Assembly: GCF_001547995.1 (NCBI RefSeq)
Contig: NZ_AP014690.1
Coordinates: forward strand, 2,787,001 to 2,851,000
From: Asaia bogorensis NBRC 16594
GTDB taxonomy: Bacteria; Pseudomonadota; Alphaproteobacteria; Acetobacterales; Acetobacteraceae
Direction of reading: 5' to 3'
Length of the DNA: 64,000 nucleotides
Shown: positions 1-8,383 of the stretch, piece after piece
How the letters are laid out: the number at the start of each line of letters is the position of its first letter
Position numbering within the stretch: position 1 is the first letter of the stretch
Notes under the pieces: generated by a model
Database searches by the model: none
Told to the model about the DNA's origin: nothing
What the model saw: the letters and a program-made list of their open reading frames with translations, nothing else
Program-made: the position numbers and the translations under genes

Positions 1-2
1 AA

Positions 3-781
3 GTCATTGCCGAGGCCCTGCATCTTATGGAACCGGATCATCATACGGGCAGTTATAGTGGGTCCGGGCCGCCACGGCACGGGAAACCTCCGGTTTCTTG
101 ACGTAAATTTTCAAAGCCGACGCATCGCCCGTTGCGGTGCAGGATAACAGACCCATGTTCATCGCCTCCTACGACACCCCCGCCATTGCACGCCATGTCC
201 GTCTCATCTGGTCGTGCCTTGATATGAGCCGGGAGGCGCTTGAAAAATGCCTGACACAACTGCCCACCGGATGCAGCCTGCTCGTTCGAGATGACATGAT
301 CGACTGGATGCGTGGTCACGCCGCGCAGCATAATCTGCTGCGCCAGGGCCCTGGCGGCATTGAACGGCTGAGGCCCGATGGTAGCGTGGCTGAAACCATG
401 GCGCTCTACGAGCACTGCCTGCCATCGCAGATTGTCGACCACCCGGCCCGCTCCGTAGTAGCACTGGACATCGTGCTCAAGGACAGCACGGAAGAGGCCT
501 GGGACGAAACCGAAACCCTGATCGATCAGGGACTCCCTTCGCAGGTGGCTGCCTCGGCGCTCGTAGGTACCGCACAGGAAGTCGCGCAGCGCCTTAATGA
601 CTATCGCAAGCTTGGGCTGTTTGATGTCATCCTCACGGCGCCGCCATCCCGTGCGCCCTATCGCGAAGTGAGCGAGGCGCTGCAGCCGCTTCTGCGCCAA
701 CAGGCCATACCGGTGGACCGTCACGCCCGCATCGCCGGGATTTCCGATGGTCCGTTCGAATGGCATGGCGCAGCGCTCTGA
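3..781 (+). pseudogene. Remnant of a luciferase-like (LLM) flavin-dependent monooxygenase
   Basis: The open frame from about 104 to 781 encodes a stretch that looks like the C-terminal part of an LLM-class oxidoreductase. A GTAQEVAQRLNDY segment is followed by GLFDVILTAPP, the usual 'G-x-P-E-x-V-A-x-x-L' helix and last barrel strand. No FMN-binding N-terminal half precedes it in the same frame, because stops fall at 56-58 and 101-103. Frame 3 (3-101) reads VIAEALHLMEPDHHTG, which resembles the central LLM helix and the loop after it, so a frameshift near 60-100 is the simplest explanation. If the downstream piece is still translated, the start could be GTG 137 or ATG 155. The family call is moderate. 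The broken reading frame is directly visible, but the window edge cuts off the beginning. Confidence 0.42.
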
Positions 782-921
782 ACCCGGCCTCACATCGCCT
801 TGGCGGGAAGCGCGCGTAGAGAGACTGTCTGCCTTGACGTGTGCCTGTCATGGCGTCATCCCTGCGCGGGTCCTCGCAATGCTGCGAGCACGCCAGAGCA
901 GAGACAGGCAGGACTGGTCCG

Positions 922-1569
922 ATGACTGATACCCCGTCAGGGCTGCACCCGGCAGCCTTCACCCGCGCCAATAACGACCCCGACCGCAGTTTTTATGCTG
1001 GTCGTGGCGATTCAACGCAGATGGATGCGGGCGCCCGCACCGCGGTCACGGCCCTTTACCAAACCGCGCTTCCTGCCACGGGTGTCGTACTCGACCTCAT
1101 GGCCGGGACGATGAGCCACCTCCCTGCGGAGGCGCAGCTTGAAACCGTGCTTGGGCTGGATGTGAACGGCAAGGCCCTTGAGGCCAATATCGCCCTGACA
1201 CGACGGATCGAGCAGGATCTGAACGAAACACCGGCACTCGACCTGCCTGACGATACGCTCGATGCCGTGTGTCTGTGCGACGGGTTTGCCTATCTGACCA
1301 ATCCGCTGGCCGTGCTGGAGGAGGTCAACCGCGTGCTGCGACCCGGCGCGCCATTCATCATCACCTTCTCCGACAATTTCATCGCGCAGAAAGCCGTGGC
1401 CCTGTGGCAGGCTCTTGAGCCCGCCGACCGCACCCGTCTTGTCACGCTCTTGCTCGACAAGGCAGGTTTTGGTGATCTGGACACCGGTGAGGTCGTGCCC
1501 CCCGAGGACCTCACGGCGTGGAATGATACCGTCCATGCCGTGATTGGCCGCAAGAAACTCGCGGCCTGA
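922..1569 (+). CDS. Class I SAM-dependent methyltransferase
   Basis: This 215-residue protein has a Rossmann-type methyltransferase core. Residues about 55-64 (VVLDLMAGTM) are the SAM-binding motif I, an acidic residue follows at D80 (GLDVNG), and DAVCLCDGFAYLTNP near 114-128 corresponds to motif IV. EVNRVLRPGAPFIITFS near 134-150 is the typical post-motif segment of UbiE/type-11 methyltransferases. The frame is open upstream to 841, but ATG 922 opens the recognisable N-terminus. The substrate cannot be read from the sequence. It is probably a small-molecule methylase. It stands alone, convergent with the isomerase gene at 1632. Confidence 0.75.
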   Translation: MTDTPSGLHPAAFTRANNDPDRSFYAGRGDSTQMDAGARTAVTALYQTALPATGVVLDLMAGTMSHLPAEAQLETVLGLDVNGKALEANIALTRRIEQDLNETPALDLPDDTLDAVCLCDGFAYLTNPLAVLEEVNRVLRPGAPFIITFSDNFIAQKAVALWQALEPADRTRLVTLLLDKAGFGDLDTGEVVPPEDLTAWNDTVHAVIGRKKLAA

Positions 1570-1631
1570 TTGGCTGCGGACGACCGCATGTCCGAGGCCG
1601 GCCTTTGGGTAAAGCCCAAAAGGGTCACCGT

Positions 1632-2591
1632 TCAGATATCCATCTGATTAAAGCCGCCAAGGGCCACTGGCATGACCTCACGCAGAAGGGCGACTGATCT
1701 CTCAAGCCCTTCCACTGCATCCAGCAATGGGTCCTCATGCTCGATGGACAGCCAGCCATCATAGCCCACCATGCGCAGACGATAGCAGAATTGACGCCAC
1801 CATAGCGTGTCATGCCCATAGCCAAGCGTGAGATACGACCAGGCACGTGCCGAAGGCAGACCCAGCGGGCCGTTTTCGAGATTCGATGTCACCCCCCGCC
1901 TCGCCTCATTGAAACCGGCATCCTTGGCGTGGACATGGAAAATGGCGTCACCCAGCGCATCGATAGCGGCGATCGGGTCAGCCCCCATCCAGAACATGTG
2001 CGACGGGTCGAGATTGGCCCCGATCATGGGGTCGAGCGCTTCGCGCAGGCGCAGGAAATTGGGAACGTTATAGGCCCATTGTCCGCCATGCAGTTCGAGC
2101 GCGATGCGCGTGATACCGTGATCAGGCGCCATACGCAGGATACGTTCCCAATAGGGCAGCAAACGCTCGCGCAGTTGCCATTCCTTGGCAACCTGACCTT
2201 CGGGCGGCCATGAACTCACCACCCAGTTGGGCAAACGGTCCCCCTCCTGCCCTTCCGGCAGGCCTGACATGGTACAGATCGTGCCGATACCAAGATCACC
2301 CGCCAGCCGGATCGTCTCCTCAAGATCCTGACCCTGACGCGTATCCACCGGGTGGAGAGGGTTGCCGTTGACGTTCAGGGCGATAATTTCGAGATCGCGC
2401 TGCTCGAAAGCACGCACAAAACGCCGACGCGCTTCGGCGCTTTGCCTGAGTTCCATGAGATCGACATGCGGCGCCGGTGACCACCCGCCCGTATTGACCT
2501 CCACGCCCGACACGCCGAGCGCAACGGCCTGATCCAGCATGGCTTCGAAAGAAAGTTTGCCGAGACTGTCGGAAACGAAACCGATCTTCAT
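1632..2591 (-). CDS. Sugar phosphate isomerase/epimerase, xylose-isomerase-like TIM barrel
   Basis: A 319-residue protein of the AP-endonuclease-2/xylose-isomerase-like superfamily (IolE/IolI type). The candidate metal ligands sit at the ends of barrel strands: E166 (ALELHGG), D195 and H198 (LDPSH), H219/H221 (FHVHAKD) and E284 (SIEHED). This is the order expected for a divalent-metal isomerase or epimerase. Length is normal for the family. The start ATG at 2591 gives the conserved MKIGFVSDSL opening. An inverted repeat lies about 50 bp upstream (2641-2658). No sugar-catabolic neighbour identifies the substrate. Confidence 0.8.
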   Translation of the reverse strand: MKIGFVSDSLGKLSFEAMLDQAVALGVSGVEVNTGGWSPAPHVDLMELRQSAEARRRFVRAFEQRDLEIIALNVNGNPLHPVDTRQGQDLEETIRLAGDLGIGTICTMSGLPEGQEGDRLPNWVVSSWPPEGQVAKEWQLRERLLPYWERILRMAPDHGITRIALELHGGQWAYNVPNFLRLREALDPMIGANLDPSHMFWMGADPIAAIDALGDAIFHVHAKDAGFNEARRGVTSNLENGPLGLPSARAWSYLTLGYGHDTLWWRQFCYRLRMVGYDGWLSIEHEDPLLDAVEGLERSVALLREVMPVALGGFNQMDI

Positions 2592-2640
2592 GGCGTGACG
2601 ACCCTTTCAGTGTGACGGGACTGGTGGAATGGCCCGCATG

Positions 2641-2658
2641 AGAGAATTTATATTCTCT
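2641..2658. promoter_or_regulatory. Inverted repeat upstream of the isomerase gene, candidate operator
   Basis: The 18 bases read AGAGAAT-TTAT-ATTCTCT, a perfect 7-bp inverted repeat with a 4-base spacer. It lies 50-67 bases upstream of the minus-strand start codon at 2591. A second looser repeat (CATAA-N5-TTATG on the minus strand) lies further upstream near 2678-2692. The position and symmetry suggest a repressor or activator site for the isomerase gene. The regulator is unknown. Confidence 0.4.
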
Positions 2659-2765
2659 TCTCACACCCGAATCGGAACATAAATTCGTTATGAAACGATC
2701 ATTTGGCTGTGATCGACTAACATTCCATCTGATGCCCTCCGGGCAATCCGGTCCTGTGGCGCAGA

Positions 2766-4991
2766 TTACTGCCCGGTCGCACGGGCCAGTTGCAGGCAGC
2801 GCCTGAAGTGCCGGTCATTCAGCCAGTCCTGATTGCCCTGCCATTCGTGCCGCACCACGAGCAGGCTCCCGAGCACCTCGGCATAAGCCGGACATTCCGT
2901 GTCGTCCGCCGATGCCGCATGCTGGTGAATGGCGCTGATGGCGCTTTCTATCCGCGACGTGAACACGGCCGCCTCGACACCGGGGCCACGAAGCCAATGG
3001 GGACCGAGCCCAGTAAAGAACTGCGTAAGAATGTCGCGCAGTGCCGCAGGAAGTGCAGGCCGTGCCGCGACACCACGCAGAAAAAGCAGGTTACGCCCGA
3101 GGGTCATGGTGGAGAGCAGACCATGCAGGTTGAGTTCCATGAACGGGGTGAGCGAGGCGCCTGCATAACGGATGACACGTTCCATGCCTTGGGTGATGAG
3201 CCCGATCCAGCGATTCTCGGCCGGCAGAAACCGCGGCGTCGCACAGATACGCTGCAATCCATGCAGGGCACGTCGTCGCAACAGGGCACATACCTGATAG
3301 ATATTGAATGGCAGGATACAACGGAACACAAGCACCCCTGCCCCAAGCCCGAGCAGCAGGGCGATCGTGGCATTGAACCAGGTCAGTTCGTTCATGCGCA
3401 TATGGTTATCGAGACCGATAAGCGCGGGCAGGAAGGTATTATATGACCCCGCTGCGGTGGCAGTGGCAGGGTTGCGTGCGGCAAGGCCACCAATGAACAT
3501 CAAAGGGGCCAGAGCCACGATAAGGGCCTCGAACCCCGTCCCGGTTGGGATAAGAAAGAATACCGGCAGGATGGAAGCCAGAGCGGCGAGACAGGCACCG
3601 TAGAAGAAGCGGTTGCTGACGAGCACGGTATTATCGGTGGTGGCAAACCGCCCCACCACCACAGCGATGAACGAGATAAACGCTGCCCCCTGTGGCCAGG
3701 CCGTGACCTCCCATACCAGTCCGGCCAGACAGATGGCAGCGGCAGACCGCATGGCGTTATGGAATGCCGCATGAAAATGCAGCACGCGTCGCAGCCGATA
3801 CCGCGCGGGAGTCGTGGCTTCGGTCGGGCGAGCCTCGAAATAGATCAGCAGCGTGCGATATTCCTCCAGAATCAGGCGCATACCCTGAAGGATGATCGCG
3901 TCATCGGGGTTGAACCCTTCCCCCGGATGATCGGTCGCGCCAGCTTCGTCATGCAGGATGTCGCAGCGTGCAGCGAGCGCCTCGAGATCCCGACGCTGCG
4001 CCAAAAGCGTGTCAGCATCGTCCAGCCTTGCCGGTACGTTGCGGACAAAACGCGCCACCTCGGCTAGCCCCACTCTGGCGCGTTCGGAAAGGACAAGCTG
4101 TGTGGACAGTCGCGCCTGCATCCCCAACGCACGCGAGACGAGTCGCGACAGGATGCCGATTGTGGCATAGGCGCAGGCGATTGCATGGTCACTGCGCCCG
4201 ACCTCAACCACGGTAAATTCGAGTTGCTCGTTAAGACTGAGCGTTCGGCTGAACACGGCACGTATCGCCGCCTCGGGCGGCGGGGCGCCATCAAGCACAT
4301 CACCGATGACCTTTGAGGCGGCCCCTATGGCCTCGATCAGCCAGCCGCGCATGGTACGTCTGGCCTTGACCGCCAGAGAAGCCGAAAAGACCAGCCCCGC
4401 CACCATCTCGCACACGACACCCAGAAAAATATATGTGCCGCGCGCCATGGCGATTTCAAACACATGATCGGGCGCGTTCAGGGCGCCGGTTGCGATAATG
4501 GCGCAGGTATAGGCCGCCAGCACAAAGGCATAGGCGCGGAAATTCTGGCACAGCGTCGCCAGCCCCGTACAGAGCCCGGCCCAGAGCGCCAGCGCAGGAA
4601 TGAACAGCCACGGAGCCTGGGGAAACGCCGAAACCAGCCCCACCGCGCCTGCCATGCCCAGCACGGTGCCGACCAGACGCCACCGACCCTTGGAGAGGCT
4701 CTCGCCACGTGAGCCCTGCGCCGTGATCCATACGGTCATGGCGGCCCATTGCGGTTCGCCCAGTTCCATCCAGAACGCGATTCCGAGCGCGACGAGCGAG
4801 GCGATGGTATTGCGCAAGGCGAATTCGAACGCATTGCCGCTGGGGGCAAAAAGCCATTTCAAAGGCCATTGCTGCGCATGCAGGCGCAGAAACGCACCCT
4901 TTTGACGAGAGAAGAACGCGGCGATCATGCGTGGCGTCTTACCCGAATTTAACGGTTTGTGTGGCAGCAATCGCTTCAATTTGGCGCGCAT
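2766..4991 (-). CDS. FUSC-family inner-membrane protein (aromatic acid efflux AaeB-like)
   Basis: A 741-residue protein with two similar membrane halves, each followed by a cytoplasmic region, as in FUSC/AaeB/YccS proteins. The first hydrophobic block spans about residues 60-210 and contains the family-typical 'GEPQWAAMTVWI' and 'GRWRLVGTVLGM' segments. The second lies about 410-570 (GAAFISFIAVVVGRFAT, LLLGLGAGVLVFRCILPFN). AaeB-type proteins export aromatic carboxylic acids, usually with an AaeA membrane-fusion partner. No such partner is next to it, so the substrate is open. It is divergent from the helicase gene at 5182. Confidence 0.82.
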   Translation of the reverse strand: MRAKLKRLLPHKPLNSGKTPRMIAAFFSRQKGAFLRLHAQQWPLKWLFAPSGNAFEFALRNTIASLVALGIAFWMELGEPQWAAMTVWITAQGSRGESLSKGRWRLVGTVLGMAGAVGLVSAFPQAPWLFIPALALWAGLCTGLATLCQNFRAYAFVLAAYTCAIIATGALNAPDHVFEIAMARGTYIFLGVVCEMVAGLVFSASLAVKARRTMRGWLIEAIGAASKVIGDVLDGAPPPEAAIRAVFSRTLSLNEQLEFTVVEVGRSDHAIACAYATIGILSRLVSRALGMQARLSTQLVLSERARVGLAEVARFVRNVPARLDDADTLLAQRRDLEALAARCDILHDEAGATDHPGEGFNPDDAIILQGMRLILEEYRTLLIYFEARPTEATTPARYRLRRVLHFHAAFHNAMRSAAAICLAGLVWEVTAWPQGAAFISFIAVVVGRFATTDNTVLVSNRFFYGACLAALASILPVFFLIPTGTGFEALIVALAPLMFIGGLAARNPATATAAGSYNTFLPALIGLDNHMRMNELTWFNATIALLLGLGAGVLVFRCILPFNIYQVCALLRRRALHGLQRICATPRFLPAENRWIGLITQGMERVIRYAGASLTPFMELNLHGLLSTMTLGRNLLFLRGVAARPALPAALRDILTQFFTGLGPHWLRGPGVEAAVFTSRIESAISAIHQHAASADDTECPAYAEVLGSLLVVRHEWQGNQDWLNDRHFRRCLQLARATGQ

Positions 4992-5181
4992 GTCCCATAT
5001 ATTGGGAGTGTGCCGAGTCAGGTTCCCGCAGAAGCGTTTTCAGCACGGGTGCCGTTTAATCCTAGATTTCAGCTCGCATATTCTTTATTGACCGCCTTCC
5101 TTACGCCGCGAGCCATGCTCGAACAGCGCATTCCTGTCTCGGCGTTCTCTCTTCGCACGATCCTGATTGAGTCCGAACCGC

Positions 5182-7020
5182 ATGCCCTTTCCCGATACCG
5201 TACCGTCTCTAAGCCGCGCTCTGGCGGCACGCGGTTATGAAACACCGACCGCCGTGCAGGAAGCCGTTCTGCAGCCAGGCCTTGAGACACGGGATCTCCT
5301 CGTTTCCGCACAGACAGGATCGGGCAAGACGGTTGCTTTCGGTCTCGCCTTTGCCCCGACCCTCATTCCCGAGGGCAGTGAGCGTCTTCCGCCTGCCAAC
5401 AGCCCGCTCGCTCTGGTGGTTGCCCCAACGCGCGAACTGGCCCTGCAGGTGCAGACCGAACTTCAGTGGCTTTATGCCGAGACCGGTGCGCGTATCGTCA
5501 GCTGCATTGGCGGCACGGATGCCCGTCGCGAAGCCCGCAACCTGTCGAACGGTGCCCATATCGTTGTGGGGACGCCGGGCCGCCTGTGCGATCATCTGTC
5601 GCGCGGTGCCCTGAACTTGTCCGATCTGCGCGTGGTCGTGCTGGACGAAGCCGACGAGATGCTCGATCTGGGCTTTCGCGACGAGCTGGAACAGCTTCTG
5701 GATGCCGCGCCTGTCGAACGCCGCACGCTGCTTTTCTCGGCGACCATCGCCAAGGAAATCGCCAATCTGGCGCGCCGCTTCCAGAAGAACGCCGAGCGCA
5801 TCAACACGGTCTCCACGTCCAAGCAGCATGATGACATCACGTATAAATGCGTGCTGACAGCGCCGAATGACATTGGTCGCGGTGTCGTCAACGTGCTGCG
5901 TTATTACGAGAGCCCGACCGCCATGCTGTTCTGCAACACCCGCGCCATGGTCGCGCAGGTGCAGGCAGCGCTGGTCGAGCGTGGTTTTGCCTCGGTCGCC
6001 ATCTCCGGCGAAATGGGCCAGAACGAGCGTTCACGCGCCATCGAAGCCGTGCGTTCGGGTGTGGCACGCGTTTGCGTGGCAACCGACGTGGCCGCACGTG
6101 GCATCGACATTCCGGCACTTTCACTCGTGATCCATGCCAATATGCCGAGCGAAGCAGCAACATTGCTGCACCGTTCGGGCCGTACGGGCCGTGCAGGCCG
6201 CAAGGGCACCTGCGTGGTCATGGTGCCTGTCAGCCAGCGTCGCAAGGCTGAGCGCCTGCTCTCCTTTGCCAAGATCAGCAATGCCGAGTGGGAAAGCGTC
6301 CCTTCGGCGGATGCCATCCTTGAGCAGGACGCCAAGCGCCTGATGGAAGACGAGACGCTTTTCGCGCCGTCGCAGGCCAATGAAGATGCCCTGGCATCGC
6401 AGCTGGCAAATGCGCATGACGCGCATCAGCTCGCAACGGCCCTCGTGCGCCTCTACAAGAGCCGCCTGCCGAGCGTCGAGTCGATCCGTACGGTCAGCGT
6501 TGACGCCCCTGCCCGTGGCATGCGCGACGATCGTGCACCCCGCGAATTCACAGGCCGGGTGGACCGTATGGGCGGTGAGTGGTTCAGCCTCGCCATTGGT
6601 CGCACCGAACGTGCCGACCCGAAATGGCTTGTCCCCCTCATCTGCCGCCTGGGTGGTGTGACCAAGAGCGAGATCGGTGCGATCCATATCGACACGGATC
6701 ACACACTCTTCGAGATTGCCCCTGACAGCGCCGAGCGTTTCCGCTCCTGCGTTGCCGGTGCCGATGCGGATGAAGCCAAGATCGAGCCGGCTTCCGCCCC
6801 GACTGGCCCCTCTGCCCCACCGCGCGGCCCGCGCCGCCCGCGTGAGGGTGGCTTTGCTCCTCGCGGCAAGGGCGGCTTCCGCGGTGGTGACCGTGGCGGC
6901 GATCGCGGTGGCGACAGAGGTGAGCGTGGTGGTGACAGGGGTGATCGCGGCGACCGCCCTTCATTCCGCAAGGGCAACTCGGTCGGCAACGGCAAGGGCT
7001 CGTCGCGCAAGCGCTATTGA
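5182..7020 (+). CDS. deaD: DEAD-box ATP-dependent RNA helicase with DbpA-like domain and RGG tail
   Basis: A 612-residue DEAD-box helicase. It shows AQTGSGKT (43-50), PTREL (82-86), TPGR (131-134), DEAD (155-158) and SAT (186-188), then ARGIDIP and HRSGRTGRAGRKG in the second RecA-like domain. Residues about 454-515 resemble the DbpA-type RNA-binding domain (PF03880). From about 558 there is an arginine/glycine/aspartate-rich tail. Proteins of this layout (DeaD/CsdA) remodel RNA during ribosome assembly and mRNA turnover, especially in the cold. ATG 5182 is preferred over an in-frame TTG at 5167 because it starts the conserved region. Two hairpins follow the stop codon. Confidence 0.92.
   Translation: MPFPDTVPSLSRALAARGYETPTAVQEAVLQPGLETRDLLVSAQTGSGKTVAFGLAFAPTLIPEGSERLPPANSPLALVVAPTRELALQVQTELQWLYAETGARIVSCIGGTDARREARNLSNGAHIVVGTPGRLCDHLSRGALNLSDLRVVVLDEADEMLDLGFRDELEQLLDAAPVERRTLLFSATIAKEIANLARRFQKNAERINTVSTSKQHDDITYKCVLTAPNDIGRGVVNVLRYYESPTAMLFCNTRAMVAQVQAALVERGFASVAISGEMGQNERSRAIEAVRSGVARVCVATDVAARGIDIPALSLVIHANMPSEAATLLHRSGRTGRAGRKGTCVVMVPVSQRRKAERLLSFAKISNAEWESVPSADAILEQDAKRLMEDETLFAPSQANEDALASQLANAHDAHQLATALVRLYKSRLPSVESIRTVSVDAPARGMRDDRAPREFTGRVDRMGGEWFSLAIGRTERADPKWLVPLICRLGGVTKSEIGAIHIDTDHTLFEIAPDSAERFRSCVAGADADEAKIEPASAPTGPSAPPRGPRRPREGGFAPRGKGGFRGGDRGGDRGGDRGERGGDRGDRGDRPSFRKGNSVGNGKGSSRKRY
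6880..6957 (+). repeat. Low-complexity RGG/DRGG coding repeat
   Basis: Imperfect tandem copies of a 9-12 base unit (GGTGGTGACCGT and variants) encode R-G-G-D steps in the C-terminal tail of the helicase. Such tails bind RNA non-specifically. The repeats are prone to length variation by slippage. Confidence 0.7.
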
Positions 7021-7036
7021 TCGGATAAAAAGTGTT

Positions 7037-7062
7037 CGCCCGGGCGGTTGTGCCCCCGGGCG
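7037..7062 (+). terminator. GC-rich hairpin after the helicase gene
   Basis: CGCCCGGG (7037-7044) can pair with CCCGGGCG (7055-7062) around a 10-base loop, 16 bases after the helicase stop codon. No T-run follows, so it is more likely an mRNA 3'-end protecting hairpin than a complete terminator. Confidence 0.5.
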
Positions 7063-7098
7063 ACGGCTCTCGCGATCTGATGGGATTCTGTCCCGCTG

Positions 7099-7124
7099 CA
7101 CCCCGCCTTGTGCGGGGTGTTTTG
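7099..7124 (+). terminator. Rho-independent terminator downstream of the helicase gene
   Basis: The 8-bp stem CACCCCGC (7099-7106) / GCGGGGTG (7112-7119) has a 5-base loop and is followed at once by TTTTG. It is the second hairpin after the helicase stop codon and separates that gene from the iron-storage locus. Confidence 0.7.
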
Positions 7125-7167
7125 CGTTCAGGGGCCTGATTTTGCACCCATGATTTGAGGTGACTTC

Positions 7168-7192
7168 GTTGTTGCAATTAAATTGCAACAAC
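7168..7192. promoter_or_regulatory. 25-bp perfect palindrome upstream of bfr
   Basis: Positions 7168-7179 (GTTGTTGCAATT) are the exact reverse complement of 7181-7192, with a single central A. The element lies between the helicase terminator and the bacterioferritin gene, about 170 bases before the bfr start. A perfect AT-rich palindrome of this size without a T-tail is typical of a dimeric-regulator operator. It does not match the Fur-type boxes nearby, so a second regulator may act here. Confidence 0.5.
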
Positions 7193-7214
7193 ATTTACTG
7201 ACTCCGCACCAATA

Positions 7215-7231
7215 GAGAGAGTCATTCTCAA
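7215..7231. promoter_or_regulatory. Imperfect Fur-type box upstream of bfr
   Basis: GAGAGAGTCATTCTCAA matches 14 of 17 positions of the palindrome TTGAGAATNATTCTCAA, which is found intact upstream of bfd at 8309-8325. The right half (ATTCTCAA) is perfect. It lies 134-150 bases before the bfr start codon, plausibly in the promoter area. Confidence 0.45.
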
Positions 7232-7364
7232 CTTCGATACTTCAATACTGAACAACGTTATTTCTATTGCACCCGCTTCTTTTCCATGCTTGAACAGCGT
7301 CACACAGCCTGCGGGGAGTGGCCATGCGCCCCTTCTGCGTGCAGGACAGAAAAAGGAGCCAACC

Positions 7365-7856
7365 ATGCTTAAAGATCCGAAGGTTATCGAGCATCTGAAC
7401 ATCCAGCTCACCAATGAGCTGACGGCCATCAACCAGTATTTTCTTCATGCCCGCACCCTGAATCACTGGGGCGTCACCAAGCTGGGCAAGAAGGAATATG
7501 ACGAATCCATCGAAGAGATGCGTCATGCCGACTGGCTGATCGAGCGCATCCTGTATCTGGGTGGCCTGCCGAACGTGCAGCGTCTGAACCAGATCCTGGT
7601 GGGTGAAAGCGTTGAGGAAATCCTAGCCTGCGATCTCAAGCTGGAAGAGAAGGCGCTGGCCGATCTGCGCGAAGGTATCGCCTATTGCGAAAGCGTGCGC
7701 GATTACGTGTCACGTGATCTGCTGATCCGTATCCTCGCCAACGAAGAAGAGCATGAGGATTTCATCGACCGTCAGTTCGATCTGATCAAGCAGGTCGGTA
7801 TCCAGCGCTACATCACGCTGAACTCCTCGCCGGCTCCCGACCAGACCGCCGAGTAA
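7365..7856 (+). CDS. bfr: Bacterioferritin
   Basis: A 163-residue bacterioferritin, the haem-containing 24-mer that oxidises Fe(II) and stores it as ferric mineral in the cytoplasm. All expected functional residues are present at the same numbers as in the E. coli protein: ferroxidase ligands E18, E51, H54, E94, E127 and H130, and the haem ligand M52 (EEMRHAD). The start is fixed by an AAGGAG ribosome-binding site at 7353-7358, eight bases before ATG 7365. The open frame extends upstream to 7290 but is not needed. It is convergent with bfd, whose product helps release the stored iron. Confidence 0.96.
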   Translation: MLKDPKVIEHLNIQLTNELTAINQYFLHARTLNHWGVTKLGKKEYDESIEEMRHADWLIERILYLGGLPNVQRLNQILVGESVEEILACDLKLEEKALADLREGIAYCESVRDYVSRDLLIRILANEEEHEDFIDRQFDLIKQVGIQRYITLNSSPAPDQTAE

Positions 7857-7910
7857 GACAGAACCGGACACACCTGCCCCGGGCTTGCCCGCACAGGACC
7901 CCGGAAACAG

Positions 7911-7944
7911 AAAAACCCGTCAGCGCAGGCTGGCGGGTTTTTTT
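7911..7944. terminator. Shared terminator between convergent bfr and bfd
   Basis: AAAAACCCGTCAGC (7911-7924) pairs with GCTGGCGGGTTTTT (7929-7942) around a GCAG loop, with one G-T wobble. It has a T-run on the plus strand and an A-run on the left, so it can act for both bfr (plus) and bfd (minus). Confidence 0.85.
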
Positions 7945-8038
7945 ATGGCCGGTCGGGTGTGTCCGGCCCCCTATAGGCAGATCGACAAGCCTGCCGATAT
8001 GACGGCCCATCAGCGCAGCCCGGTGCGGGCGCCCTCAC

Positions 8039-8269
8039 TCAGGCGTAAGCGGCGTTGCCAGCACCCTGATCGACCGTGTTGAAGGCCATCGCGGCCTCCT
8101 TTCTCTCGCGCAGCAGGCTACGTAGGGCGCACACCACGCCGGGCACGCAATTGCCGCACTGGGCCTTGCACCCCTTGGAGGCATAGACCTCCCGCGCGCG
8201 CGAGGCCCCTCTGCTTACGGCATCAGCGATATCATGATTGGTCAGGGCGTTACACGAACAGACGATCAT
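8039..8269 (-). CDS. bfd: Bacterioferritin-associated ferredoxin
   Basis: A 76-residue [2Fe-2S] protein with the Bfd pattern C4-x-C6 near the N-terminus and C38-x2-C41 later (QCGNC). An additional cysteine, C34, lies just before the second pair. Bfd docks on bacterioferritin and passes electrons to the haem so that stored iron is reduced and released. The upstream frame continues to 8356, but ATG 8269 gives the standard length and opening (MIVCSCNALT). Fur-type boxes at 8309-8325 and 8333-8349 lie 40-80 bases upstream, fitting induction under iron limitation. Confidence 0.93.
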   Translation of the reverse strand: MIVCSCNALTNHDIADAVSRGASRAREVYASKGCKAQCGNCVPGVVCALRSLLRERKEAAMAFNTVDQGAGNAAYA

Positions 8270-8308
8270 CAGCCATTCCACTTCAGAACGGCGCGACCCT
8301 AACAGCGT

Positions 8309-8325
8309 TTGAGAATAATTCTCAA
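8309..8325. promoter_or_regulatory. Perfect Fur-type box upstream of bfd
   Basis: TTGAGAATAATTCTCAA is a perfect 17-base palindrome (8-1-8). It matches the form of Fur/Irr-family operators (inverted GAGAAT halves around one base). It sits 40 bases upstream of the bfd start codon, where it would cover the promoter and block transcription when iron is plentiful. Which metalloregulator uses it in this organism is inference. Confidence 0.75.
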
Positions 8326-8332
8326 TGATAAA

Positions 8333-8349
8333 TTGCGAGTGATTCTTAA
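8333..8349. promoter_or_regulatory. Second, degenerate Fur-type box upstream of bfd
   Basis: TTGCGAGTGATTCTTAA differs from TTGAGAATGATTCTCAA at three positions. It starts 24 bases after the perfect box, so two dimers could bind side by side. Confidence 0.45.
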
Positions 8350-8383
8350 AAAACATGTCACAGCAGTGTTAGACCTTGCCAGC

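Noticed and set aside
53-793. 246-codon minus-strand frame opposite the monooxygenase remnant
   Set aside because: The plus strand carries recognisable LLM motifs. The minus frame shows no family and has many Cys/Arg/His residues, as antisense frames do.
6880-6957. Short tandem repeats considered as a CRISPR-like array
   Set aside because: The units are 9-12 bases with no spacers and lie in frame inside the helicase tail coding for RGG repeats.
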